12,344 nucleotides of DNA from CAZFHZ01 sp964519015 (GTDB lineage Bacteria; Blakebacterota; Blakebacteria; Blakebacterales; CAYUVJ01). The translations under genes were made by a program, and so were the position numbers. The DNA is taken from the NCBI GenBank assembly GCA_964519015.1, contig CAZFHZ010000097.1:1-12344 (forward strand), read 5' to 3'. Positions within the stretch are counted from its first letter, which is position 1; every line of letters starts with the position of its first letter. Below, one piece after another: positions 6,095 through 12,344 of this stretch. The notes beneath the pieces were generated by a model. It searched no databases. It saw nothing but the letters and a program-made list of their open reading frames with translations, and was not told the origin of the DNA.

Positions 6095-7438
6095 TCAGCC
6101 ACGCCCGATGCGTCCCTTGATGCGACCCGCCTTGGTGAAGCCCTCGTAGTGACGCATCATCAGGTGTGATTCCATCTGCTGGAGCGTGTCCAGCGCGACC
6201 CCCACGATGATCAAGAGTCCCGTGCCCCCGAAGAAGTCGTTCATCGAGACGCTCAGGTTGAAGTAGGCGATGAGCAGATAGGGGAGCACGGCCAGGAGCG
6301 CCAGCCCGATGGCGCCCGGCAGGGTGACGCGGGCCAGTACCCGCTCCACGTACTCCGCCGTCTTCTTCCCCGGTCGGATGCCCGGGATGAATCCGCCGTA
6401 CTTCTTCATGTTCTCCGCCAGTTCCACGGGGTTGAACACCACTGCCGTGTAGAAGAAGGCGAAGAAGACGATCAGAAGGCTGTAGATCGTCCAGTAGACC
6501 GGGCTGTTGAAGTTGAACCAGCTCTGCATGGTCACAAAGACCGGGTTGTTCGGAAAGAAGGTGAGGGCCGTCTGCGGCAGGAAGAGCAGCGCCTGTGCGA
6601 AGATGATCGGGATCACTCCGGCCGTGTTGATGCGCAGGGGGATGTGGGTGCTCTGCCCCCCGTACATGCGACGGCCCACCACCCGCTTGGCATACTGTAC
6701 CGGGATCTTACGCACCCCCTGGGTGAGCAGGACCGCCCCCATGGTGACCACGTACATGAGCAAGAAGGTCAGCACGAAGGTGATGAGGGTCTTGTTACCG
6801 GCCGTAACCTGGCGGATCTCGTCGATCACGGCGGTCGGGAAGACGGCCACGATCCCGATGTAGATGATGAGGCTGATGCCGTTGCCGATCCCCCGATCGG
6901 TGATCTGCTCTCCCAGCCACATGATGAAGATGGTCCCGGTCGTGAAGGAGATGATCGTGAGCAGGCTGAACGCCAGACCGGACCGCGGGACGACCGGGAG
7001 CTGGCTGCCAGCAGTGACCAGGTTCTGCAGCCAGATGCTGACCCCCCACGCCTGCAGGGCGCAGATCATCACCGTGCCGTAGCGGGTGTACTGGGTGATC
7101 TTGCGGCGCCCTTCCTCCCCCTCCTTCTGCAGCCGCTGGAAGTAGGGCATGGTGGCGCCCATCAGCTGCAGGATGATCGAGGCGGAGATATAGGGCATGA
7201 TGCCCAGTGAGAAGACCGTCGCGCGCCCCAGCGCCCCCCCGCTGAACATGTCGTAGAGGGTCAGGAGCGACCCCGACTGTGCCCGCAGGTACTCACCCAG
7301 CGCGACCGGATCGATGCCCGGCGAAGGGATGTGCCCCCCCAACCGGTAGACGATGATGATGCCCAAGGTGAAGAGGATGCGCCTCTTCAGTTCAGGGATC
7401 TTGAAGATGTTCTGGAACTGATCGAGCATGCTATCCAC
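6095..7438 (-). CDS. secY: Preprotein translocase channel subunit SecY
   Basis: SecY forms the protein-conducting channel of the inner membrane with SecE and SecG. The 447-residue protein shows the ten-helix pattern. The first segment lies at about 20-33. The plug region and helix 2b fall in GRATVFSLGIMPYISASII (71-89). The cytosolic tip loops hold GEQITDRGIGNGIS (176-189), PVQYAKR (246-252) and GIRPGKKTAEY (353-363), the SecA and ribosome contact regions. The GTG at 7438 is favoured by a nearby GGAG. An ATG at 7429 would also give the typical SecY N-terminus, so three residues are uncertain. It follows rplO by 20 bases and precedes adk, the classical spc-operon position. Confidence 0.98.
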   Translation of the reverse strand: MDSMLDQFQNIFKIPELKRRILFTLGIIIVYRLGGHIPSPGIDPVALGEYLRAQSGSLLTLYDMFSGGALGRATVFSLGIMPYISASIILQLMGATMPYFQRLQKEGEEGRRKITQYTRYGTVMICALQAWGVSIWLQNLVTAGSQLPVVPRSGLAFSLLTIISFTTGTIFIMWLGEQITDRGIGNGISLIIYIGIVAVFPTAVIDEIRQVTAGNKTLITFVLTFLLMYVVTMGAVLLTQGVRKIPVQYAKRVVGRRMYGGQSTHIPLRINTAGVIPIIFAQALLFLPQTALTFFPNNPVFVTMQSWFNFNSPVYWTIYSLLIVFFAFFYTAVVFNPVELAENMKKYGGFIPGIRPGKKTAEYVERVLARVTLPGAIGLALLAVLPYLLIAYFNLSVSMNDFFGGTGLLIIVGVALDTLQQMESHLMMRHYEGFTKAGRIKGRIGRG

Positions 7439-7458
7439 GCATCTCCAGCCTCAGGGGC

Positions 7459-7947
7459 TCAGACCTGCCCGGCCCCTGCGGCGCTCGCGTCCTCACCCGT
7501 GCCGGCCGGACGGCCGACCGAGCAGCTCCCACCCGCAGCCACGATGGCCCTGCGGGCGTTCTCCGAGAAAGCATCGGCGATCACTTCGATCCGGCGGGAG
7601 ATCTCCCCGCCTCCCAGGATTTTCACCGGCTGCTTCCCCGAACGGACCAGACCGGCGGCTACCAGCACCGTCTGGTCGACGGTCGCGGCCTCCAGTTTCT
7701 GCAGATCGGCCAGGTTGACCACCTGGAAGCTCCGGCGGAAGGGGTTCTTGAAGCCGCGCTTGGGCACCCGGCGCTGCAGCGGCATCTGGCCCCCTTCGAA
7801 CCCCGGCTTGCTCTTGTACCCGGAGCGGGACTTCTGCCCCTTATGTCCCTTGCCGGAGGTCTTGCCGAGCCCGGAGCCGGGACCGCGCCCCAGGCGCTTC
7901 CTCGCCTGTCGGCTCTCCCCGGCCGGTTTGATTTCGTAGCGTCCCAT
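7459..7947 (-). CDS. rplO: 50S ribosomal protein L15
   Basis: L15 (uL15) is a late-assembling protein of the large subunit that threads a basic, glycine-rich arm into 23S rRNA. The N-terminal arm is plain: about 18-58 holds KRLGRGPGSGLGKTSGKGHK followed by SRSGYKSKPGFEGGQMPLQRR. The globular domain then carries RGFKNPFRR and a glycine-rich ILGGGEIS segment near 113-120. The length of 162 residues is slightly above the family norm because of an alanine/glycine tail at about 147-162. The ATG at 7947 has GGGAG and AGGA stretches in the 29-base gap after rpmD. It precedes secY by 20 bases. Confidence 0.98.
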   Translation of the reverse strand: MGRYEIKPAGESRQARKRLGRGPGSGLGKTSGKGHKGQKSRSGYKSKPGFEGGQMPLQRRVPKRGFKNPFRRSFQVVNLADLQKLEAATVDQTVLVAAGLVRSGKQPVKILGGGEISRRIEVIADAFSENARRAIVAAGGSCSVGRPAGTGEDASAAGAGQV

Positions 7948-7976
7948 CCGTTCCTGCTCCCGTATGACCGCCGGTC

Positions 7977-8333
7977 TCAGCGGATCTGCTCAACGCGCAC
8001 CAGGTGCACGACCGTGTTCACCATGCCGCGGATGCTCGGAGTCCCATCATGTTCGACCGAATGGCCGATGCGGCGCAGGCCGAGCGCCTGCAACGTCAGC
8101 TTCTGGTTCATGGGCCGCCCGATCGGACTGCGTGTCTGCGTGATGCGCAGCCGGACCGGTCCGCTCTCGGTCGCGTCGGCGACTTCCACCTGCACCTGCG
8201 GTGCCTTCACAGTCCGGGTCTTCCGGGCGCTTGTCTTGCGCGCTCCGGTCTTCTTCGCCGTGGTCTTCCGAGTTGCGGTCTTCCGGGCGGCGGTCGTCTT
8301 CTTCTTCGCGGCCGCCTTCTTCTTCTCAGGCAT
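7977..8333 (-). CDS. rpmD: 50S ribosomal protein L30 with basic N-terminal extension
   Basis: L30 (uL30) is a small protein of the large subunit. The usual bacterial protein has about 58-60 residues, and that core lies here at about 60-118: VRLRITQTRSPIG at the start, then LTLQALGLRRIGHSVEHDGT and IRGMVNTVVHLVRVE. Before it come about 59 extra residues, rich in lysine, threonine, alanine and arginine and arranged as loose repeats (KKTTA, ARKTA, AKKTG, ARKTS), resembling the C-terminal region of histone H1-like or AlgP-like proteins. The ATG at 8333 overlaps the end of rpsE by eight bases and has GGGGAG about 10 bases upstream. No later ATG or GTG sits just before the core with an SD, so the extension is probably translated. 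Confidence 0.94.
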   Translation of the reverse strand: MPEKKKAAAKKKTTAARKTATRKTTAKKTGARKTSARKTRTVKAPQVQVEVADATESGPVRLRITQTRSPIGRPMNQKLTLQALGLRRIGHSVEHDGTPSIRGMVNTVVHLVRVEQIR

Positions 8334-9093
8334 GGTCGTCGCTCTCCCCTGCGGTCGCCTCGGGGGGTGTGGTGTCCGATCCGGCCGGAGTTGCGGCCTT
8401 CTCCTGTCCGCCCTCCGTGGCGCCCCGGCCCCGCGACTGCCGACGGTCGTCCCGGCGGCGCTTCTCGACCTTGGTACGGGCATCGGATTTCGCCCGCTCC
8501 TGGCTCACTTCGTCCCGCTTGGCGGCCTCTTCGGCCTCTTTCAGGAGACGCTGCTCCTCTAGTTCTTTCCGCTGACGCCAGGTCTCCTCATCGACACCCA
8601 GGATCTCCCAGACCGGGGCCCGTCGGCGCCGGGCCACGGCGGAGGGGGTCTCGAGTGCTTTCAGGCCCTGGATAGTGGCCTGGACCACGTTGTGCGGGTT
8701 GTTGCTCCGCATGCACTTGGTCAGGATGTCCCGTACCCCGGCGGCTTCCATGACCGCCCGCACCGGTCCACCGGCGATGACGCCGGTACCCGGACTGGCC
8801 GGCTTGAGCAGCACCCGTCCGGCACCGGCCCGGCCGATCTGCATGTGTGGGATGGTGCCGTTGCGCAAGGGGACATGGAAGAGATTCTTCCGCCCGTTCT
8901 CGGTAGCCTTACGGATGGCGGATGCCACCTCGTTGGCCTTGCCGACACCCACTCCGACGATCCCGTCACCGTTGCCTACGGCCACGATAGCGCTGAAGTG
9001 GAACCGGCGCCCCCCCTTGACGACCTTGGCCGTCCGGTTGATGAAGATGACTTTTTCCTCGAGTTCGAGGTTCTCTGGATTGATCCTGGCCAC
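8326..9093 (-). CDS. rpsE: 30S ribosomal protein S5 with C-terminal extension
   Basis: S5 lies on the back of the 30S subunit and takes part in decoding fidelity and mRNA unwinding. The core (about 1-167) shows EKVIFINRTAKVVKGGRRF at 13-31, the double-stranded RNA-binding-like fold with GIVGVGVGKANEV (44-56), then GTGVIAGGPVRAVMEAAGV (102-120) and the SNNPHNVVQAT segment (130-140). The family is normally about 160-175 residues, but this has 255. The extra 88 residues start after VWEILGVDEE. They are first a charged, probably helical or coiled-coil stretch (about 168-220), then a disordered-looking part rich in glycine, alanine, threonine and acidic residues. The start is GTG at 9093 with AGGAG eight bases upstream. 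It follows rplR by 56 bases and overlaps rpmD by eight bases. Confidence 0.97.
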   Translation of the reverse strand: MARINPENLELEEKVIFINRTAKVVKGGRRFHFSAIVAVGNGDGIVGVGVGKANEVASAIRKATENGRKNLFHVPLRNGTIPHMQIGRAGAGRVLLKPASPGTGVIAGGPVRAVMEAAGVRDILTKCMRSNNPHNVVQATIQGLKALETPSAVARRRRAPVWEILGVDEETWRQRKELEEQRLLKEAEEAAKRDEVSQERAKSDARTKVEKRRRDDRRQSRGRGATEGGQEKAATPAGSDTTPPEATAGESDDHA

Positions 9094-9149
9094 TCCGGTT
9101 TCTCCTGGGTTCCTGCGTTATCCGGCCTTAGTGTCCCGAGTCAGAAATT

Positions 9150-9518
9150 CTAGAAGACGAGTCCGCCCTCACGGGCACCCTCGGCAAGGGCCTTCACCCG
9201 ACCGTGGTAGAGGTAACCACCGCGGTCGAAGGCCACTTTCTCGAGCCCGACCTGACGGGCCCGTTGGGCCAGCAGTTTGCCGACCATCCCGGCAACCTCC
9301 CGGTTCTTGCACGATCCCTTGCGGTCCAGGTCCCGACTGGAGGCCTGGGCCAGGGTGTGCCCGAGATCATCATCGATGAGCTGGGCATAGATGTGCTTGC
9401 TGCTCCGGAAGACCGCCAGCCGGGGGCGCTCTGCGGAGCCACGGATCTTCTTACGGATCCGGCTCCGCCGGCGCCGGCGCTGGATGACCGGATTGACTTC
9501 CACATGTCCGACTGGCAT
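9150..9518 (-). CDS. rplR: 50S ribosomal protein L18
   Basis: L18 binds 5S rRNA with L5 and anchors it in the central protuberance. The 122-residue length is normal. The basic N-terminus (RRRRRSRIRKKIRGS, about 14-28) is followed by the family stretch RPRLAVFRSSKHIYAQLIDD at about 31-50. The C-terminal half ends in VAFDRGGYLYHGRVKALAEGAREGGL, given here by position (about 95-120). The ATG at 9518 is preceded by GGGAG and AGGAG within 15 bases of the rplF stop. The gene is between rplF and rpsE, as usual. Confidence 0.98.
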   Translation of the reverse strand: MPVGHVEVNPVIQRRRRRSRIRKKIRGSAERPRLAVFRSSKHIYAQLIDDDLGHTLAQASSRDLDRKGSCKNREVAGMVGKLLAQRARQVGLEKVAFDRGGYLYHGRVKALAEGAREGGLVF

Positions 9519-9533
9519 GCTCCTGCTCCCTTA

Positions 9534-10076
9534 TCAGCCGCCCACGGCGGTCTTGCCGGCCTTTCGGCGTACGTACTCACCCTTGTACCGGATGCCCTTC
9601 CCCTTGTAGGGCTCCGGGGGACGCAGCGCCCGGATGTTGGCCGCAGTCTGCCCGACCAGGTACTTGTCGATCCCGCTCACGCTGATGGCACCGCCATCGA
9701 GTACCGTGAAGGTGATCCCCTCCGGTGGGCGTACCAGGACGGGGTGGCTGAGGCCCACCGTGAGCAGCAGACTCCGGCCGCGCACCTCGGCCCGGTAACC
9801 GACGCCCACCATCTCGAGCACCTTGGTGAATCCTTCGGTCACGCCTGACACCAGGTTGGCGACCAGGGTCCGGGAAAGCCCGTGCAGGCTCCGGTGGAGC
9901 GGCATATCCGACGGGCGACGGACGTGGATGGTGCCTTCCTCCTGCACCACCTCGATCGGTTCGGGCACCTCGCAGGAGAGCTCCCCCTTCGGCCCCTTCA
10001 CGGTGATCAGCCGGCCGTCGATCTTCACGTCCACACCCTTCGGGACGGTGATGGGTTCCTTGCCTACTCGCGACAT
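9534..10076 (-). CDS. rplF: 50S ribosomal protein L6
   Basis: L6 sits near the factor-binding site of the large subunit and supports GTPase factor action. From ATG at 10076 the protein has 180 residues, the normal length. Its N-terminus MSRVGKEPITVPKGV is the family start, which rules out the longer in-frame reading from 10151 that would overlap rpsH. Two repeats of the L6 fold are seen. The second ends with the conserved signature PEPYKGKGIRYKGEYVRRKAGK (about 155-176), and VGVGYRAEV stands near 91-99. AAGGAG lies about 11 bases upstream. Gaps are 22 bases after rpsH and 15 before rplR. Confidence 0.98.
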   Translation of the reverse strand: MSRVGKEPITVPKGVDVKIDGRLITVKGPKGELSCEVPEPIEVVQEEGTIHVRRPSDMPLHRSLHGLSRTLVANLVSGVTEGFTKVLEMVGVGYRAEVRGRSLLLTVGLSHPVLVRPPEGITFTVLDGGAISVSGIDKYLVGQTAANIRALRPPEPYKGKGIRYKGEYVRRKAGKTAVGG

Positions 10077-10098
10077 CTTTCTCTGAGCTCCTTCCCGC

Positions 10099-10497
10099 CT
10101 ACCAGACCGAGCAGAGCAGTTCGCCGCCCACGCCCAGCTTGCGGGCCTCACGGTCGGTCATCACCCCGGAAGACGTGGAGATGATGGCGATCCCCAGTCC
10201 GTTACGGATCCGCGGGATCCCCTGGGCGTCGACGTAGCGGCGCAGGCCCGGGCGGCTCTCGCGGTTGAGTTCGTGGAAGACGGGTTGTTCTTCCTCGGTG
10301 TACTTCAAGTAGACCCGCAGGACGCCTTGACGCTCGTCCTCGATCTTCTTGTATCCCTGGACGTAGTAGTTATCCCGCAGGATGCGGGCTATCTCCAGCT
10401 TCACGCTGGAGGCCGGGATATCGACATGCTTGTGCCCCGCCTTCGCCGCATTGCGGATCCGGGTCAGCATGTCTGCGATCGGATCGGTCATACTCAT
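10099..10497 (-). CDS. rpsH: 30S ribosomal protein S8
   Basis: S8 binds the central domain of 16S rRNA early in assembly. In E. coli it also represses the spc operon by binding mRNA near rplE. The 132-residue length is normal. The N-terminus MSMTDPIADMLTRIRNA and the C-terminal signature STSSGVMTDREARKLGVGGE (about 107-126) with final CSVW are diagnostic. The first of two close ATGs (10497 and 10491) was chosen because GAGGAG lies nearer to it. It follows rpsN by 19 bases. No S8 target structure was recognised near rplE. Confidence 0.98.
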   Translation of the reverse strand: MSMTDPIADMLTRIRNAAKAGHKHVDIPASSVKLEIARILRDNYYVQGYKKIEDERQGVLRVYLKYTEEEQPVFHELNRESRPGLRRYVDAQGIPRIRNGLGIAIISTSSGVMTDREARKLGVGGELLCSVW

Positions 10498-10516
10498 GAG
10501 TGCCGTATGCTCCTCG

Positions 10517-10702
10517 TTACCAGGAGGCCTTGCGGACCCCGGGGATCTTCCCTTCGAGTGCCAGGTTCCGGAAACAGATCCGGCAGAGCCCGAACCTCCT
10601 CATATAGGCCCTCGGTCGCCCGCAGACCCGGCAGCGGTTCACTTGCCGGCTTGCGAACTTCGGCTTCCGCTTCATCTTCTCGACCATCGCTTTACGTGCC
10701 AC
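10517..10702 (-). CDS. rpsN: 30S ribosomal protein S14, zinc type (type Z)
   Basis: S14 is in the head of the 30S subunit and is needed late in assembly. At 61 residues it is the short zinc-binding form (often called rpsZ), not the about 100-residue cysteine-free form. The four zinc ligands are C24, C27, C40 and C43, and the conserved GKIPGVRKASW closes the protein. The start is GTG at 10702, which gives the family N-terminus MARKAM. GGAGG and AAGGGA lie upstream in the 15-base gap after rplE. The position between rplE and rpsH is canonical. Confidence 0.98.
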   Translation of the reverse strand: MARKAMVEKMKRKPKFASRQVNRCRVCGRPRAYMRRFGLCRICFRNLALEGKIPGVRKASW

Positions 10703-10717
10703 TGGTCCCTTGCCCTC

Positions 10718-11269
10718 CTACTTGCGGAACGGCATACCGAGGCCCTTGAGCAGTTCGAAGGCCTCTTCGTCGGTCTGCGCGGTCGTCACGATGGCGATGT
10801 CCATCCCGTCGATCCGCGGCACCTTGTCATAGTCGATCTCGGGGAAGATGATCTGTTCTCTGAGACCGAGGTTGTAGTTGCCCCGTCCGTCGAACGAGTT
10901 AGGGTCCACACCGCGGAAGTCCCGGACACGCGGCAGGGCGGTCGCGATCAGACGGTCGAGGAACTCCCACATGTGCTGGCGCCGGAGTGTGACTTTGGCT
11001 CCGATCGCCATCCCCTCCCGCAGCTTGAAGTTGCTCACCGAACGGCGCGCCCTCCGCGCCACCGGTTTCTGACCGGTGATGATGGAGAGTTCGTTGAGCG
11101 CGTTCTCCAGCAGTTTCGGGTCGCCGATGGCGTCGCCCACCCCGCGGTTGACGACGATCTTGGCCAGCCGCGGTACCTGGTGGTCGTTCCGGTACTTGAA
11201 GCGCGTCTTCAGGGCGGGCATCACCTCGTCCTCGAATCTCTTCTGGACGCGCGGCTTCTCGGCGCTCAT
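10718..11269 (-). CDS. rplE: 50S ribosomal protein L5
   Basis: L5 binds 5S rRNA and forms bridge B1b with S13, contacting the P-site tRNA. The 183-residue length is normal. Recognised segments are PRLAKIVVNRGVGDA (33-47), the ITGQKPVARRARRSVSNFKLR region (64-84), DFRGV with the flexible loop near 117-121, NYNLGLREQIIFPEIDYDK (131-149) and MDIAIVTTAQTDEEA (156-170). The ATG at 11269 overlaps the rplX stop as ATGA, so it is translationally coupled to rplX. rpsN follows after 15 bases. Confidence 0.98.
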   Translation of the reverse strand: MSAEKPRVQKRFEDEVMPALKTRFKYRNDHQVPRLAKIVVNRGVGDAIGDPKLLENALNELSIITGQKPVARRARRSVSNFKLREGMAIGAKVTLRRQHMWEFLDRLIATALPRVRDFRGVDPNSFDGRGNYNLGLREQIIFPEIDYDKVPRIDGMDIAIVTTAQTDEEAFELLKGLGMPFRK

Positions 11270-11601
11270 CGCTGCTCACCCCCCACCATCTCACCGCTCT
11301 TGGTGCTGACCCGGACGCGACGTTCCTTCCCGTCGCTTCCGGCGATCATCATCTTGCGGGTGCGGGATGCCTCGCCCGATCGCGGATCCACCACCATCAC
11401 GTTCGAGGCGTGGATGGGCATCTCCCGCTCCACGATACCCCCCTGGGGGTGGTTCTGGGTCGGTTTGGTGTGCCGTTTGCGGAAGTTCACTCCCTCCACC
11501 ACCACCCGCCCCGTCTCCGGGAAGACCTTGAGTACCTTGCCCGTCTTCCCCTTCTCGTTCCCGGCGATCACCAGGATCGTGTCGTTCTTGCGGATGTGCA
11601 T
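11266..11601 (-). CDS. rplX: 50S ribosomal protein L24
   Basis: L24 starts assembly of the large subunit and lies by the peptide exit. The 111-residue protein has the KOW motif at its N-terminus (about 1-35: MHIRKNDTILVIAGNEKGK then TGKVLKVFPETGRVVVEG). The family segment VNFRKRHTKPTQ follows at 38-49, and PIHASNVMVVDP at about 62-73. The ATG at 11601 is two bases past the rplN stop, and the GAGGTG used as SD is inside rplN. The end overlaps rplE by four bases. Confidence 0.98.
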   Translation of the reverse strand: MHIRKNDTILVIAGNEKGKTGKVLKVFPETGRVVVEGVNFRKRHTKPTQNHPQGGIVEREMPIHASNVMVVDPRSGEASRTRKMMIAGSDGKERRVRVSTKSGEMVGGEQR

Positions 11602-11603
11602 GA

Positions 11604-11972
11604 TTAGAGCACCTCGGGGGCCAGCGATACGATGCGCATGAAACGCTTGTCCCTCAGCTCACGGGCCACCGGCCCGAAGATGCGCGTCCCGATCGGCTCG
11701 CCGGCCTCGTTGATCAGGACCCCGGCATTCTCGTCGAAGCGGATGTAGCTCCCGTCCTTGCGACGGGTTTCCTTCTTCGTGCGGACGATGACTGCCCTCT
11801 TGACCTCACCCTTCTTCACGGTGCCGCCGGGGATGGCGTCCTTGACGCTGATGACGATGACATCACCGACCCCAGCGTACCGCCTCCGGGTCCCACCGAG
11901 CACCTTGATGCACTCGATGATCTTGGCGCCTGTGTTGTCGGCGACCTTCAGCCTGCTCTCGACCTGGATCAT
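11604..11972 (-). CDS. rplN: 50S ribosomal protein L14
   Basis: L14 is on the subunit interface and forms bridges B5 and B8 with the 30S subunit. The 122 residues match the usual length, and the sequence is highly typical: MIQVESRLKVADNTGAK at the start, then the YAGVGDVIVISVKDAIPGG region (32-50), KGEVKRAVIVRTKKE (54-68), and a C-terminus with RIFGPVARELRDKRFMRIVSLAPEVL (about 97-122). The ATG at 11972 has GGGGAG six bases upstream, in the 25-base gap after rpsQ. No oddity was seen. Confidence 0.99.
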   Translation of the reverse strand: MIQVESRLKVADNTGAKIIECIKVLGGTRRRYAGVGDVIVISVKDAIPGGTVKKGEVKRAVIVRTKKETRRKDGSYIRFDENAGVLINEAGEPIGTRIFGPVARELRDKRFMRIVSLAPEVL

Positions 11973-11997
11973 GACGATCTCCCCACAGCCCCGTCGT

Positions 11998-12318
11998 TCA
12001 TACGCCGGCCTTCTGGACGACCTCGACGACGCGCCACCTCTTGGAACGGCTGAGCGGACGGGTCTCCATGACCCGGACGATGTCCCCTTCCCGGCAGACG
12101 TTCTCCGCGTCGTGCGCGTACAACTTGGTCCGACGCTTGATGGTCTTCCCGTAGAGCGGGTGCCGGACCAGGCGGTCCACGGTCACGATCACGGTCTTGT
12201 CCATCTTCGCACTCGTGACCCGACCGGTGCGCAAAGAAAGAGCCCGCGTGTTGTTCAGCCAGCGGATCTTCCGGCACGACGAACCGGTCGCCGATGCCGA
12301 GGTAACCTGGGCCTGCAT
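11998..12318 (-). CDS. rpsQ: 30S ribosomal protein S17 (start uncertain)
   Basis: S17 is an early-assembling protein of the small subunit that binds helices 7 and 11 of 16S rRNA. The core is clear: RTGRVTSAKMDKTVIVTVD, then HPLYGKTIKRRTKLYAHD, and the diagnostic GDIVRVMETRPLSRSKRWRVVEVV near the end. The start is not. The only ATG upstream in the window (12318) gives 106 residues, about 20 more than the family. The extra N-terminal part (VTSASATGSSCRKIRW) has no S17-like sequence and no SD before the ATG. A CTG at 12258 would give 86 residues, the usual length, with GGAAG nine bases upstream. A TTG at 12324 is also in frame. The coordinates use the ATG. Sequence near the window edge may be unreliable. 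Confidence 0.9.
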   Translation of the reverse strand: MQAQVTSASATGSSCRKIRWLNNTRALSLRTGRVTSAKMDKTVIVTVDRLVRHPLYGKTIKRRTKLYAHDAENVCREGDIVRVMETRPLSRSKRWRVVEVVQKAGV

Positions 12319-12344
12319 CGACAATCAGGGCAGACCGGTTCGTC
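12278..12344. repeat. 12-base perfect inverted repeat at the window end
   Basis: GACGAACCGGTC at 12278-12289 and its exact reverse complement GACCGGTTCGTC at 12333-12344 enclose a 43-base spacer. A smaller inverted pair (CGATGC at 12292-12297 and GCATCG at 12315-12320) is nested inside. The outer arm ends on the last base of the window. It overlaps the region where S17 should begin and L29 should end. It may be an artefact at a contig end, a real structure in the spc mRNA, or chance. Confidence 0.6.

Noticed and set aside
8334..8483. A longer rpmD reading from 8483
   Set aside because: It would overlap rpsE by about 150 bases. The ATG at 8333 has a suitable SD and fits the pattern of short overlaps.
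10077..10151. A longer rplF reading from 10151
   Set aside because: It would overlap rpsH by more than 50 bases and place 25 unrelated residues before the family N-terminus MSRVGKEP.
10382..11641. A 419-codon open frame on the plus strand, antisense to rpsH, rpsN, rplE and rplX
   Set aside because: It lies opposite four clear ribosomal protein genes, and its product has no recognisable domain. Long antisense frames are expected in GC-rich coding sequence.

Overview
The window is a single, tightly packed bacterial ribosomal-protein and translation locus, all read on the minus strand. It covers most of the spc operon and the alpha operon. Read in the direction of transcription (right to left) the genes are rpsQ, rplN, rplX, rplE, rpsN (zinc type, rpsZ), rpsH, rplF, rplR, rpsE, rpmD, rplO, secY, adk, map, infA, rpmJ, rpsM, rpsK, rpsD, rpoA and rplQ. 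A partial major facilitator superfamily (MFS) transporter gene follows and runs off the left edge. Neighbouring genes overlap by 4 to 8 bases or lie within about 56 bases, so cotranscription and translational coupling are very likely. The only strong hairpin found between genes lies after rplQ (889-921).

The organism is a GC-rich bacterium. Shine-Dalgarno sequences are clear, and several genes start with GTG or TTG (rpsK, map, infA, rpsE, rpsN, adk, perhaps secY). S14, S4 and L36 are all of the zinc-ligand (C+) type, and adenylate kinase has a four-cysteine LID. The N-terminus of RpoA (MKWKNLTMPEGI) and the long charged tail on L17 resemble what I recall from the FCB superphylum and related uncultured lineages. 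That placement is an impression from memory, not a search, and the phylum is left open.

Region by region: 11998-12344 holds S17 and an unclear edge where the expected rpmC (L29) cannot be recognised. 7459-11972 holds the spc-type ribosomal proteins. 4409-7438 holds the secY-adk-map-infA block, which serves protein export, nucleotide balance, N-terminal methionine removal and translation initiation. 1-4353 holds L36, the alpha operon and the transporter. Together these genes build both ribosomal subunits, the RNA polymerase alpha subunit and the membrane insertion channel.

I see no new biological system here. The least ordinary features are three ribosomal proteins with long low-complexity charged extensions (L17 C-terminus, S5 C-terminus, L30 N-terminus), two of them back to back at the S5/L30 gene junction. 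Also notable are the hairpin that overlaps the transporter's ribosome-binding region, the TTG start of infA, and a perfect 12-base inverted repeat ending on the last base of the window. No RNA genes, mobile elements or CRISPR arrays were seen, and no stretch over 300 bases lacks a gene.
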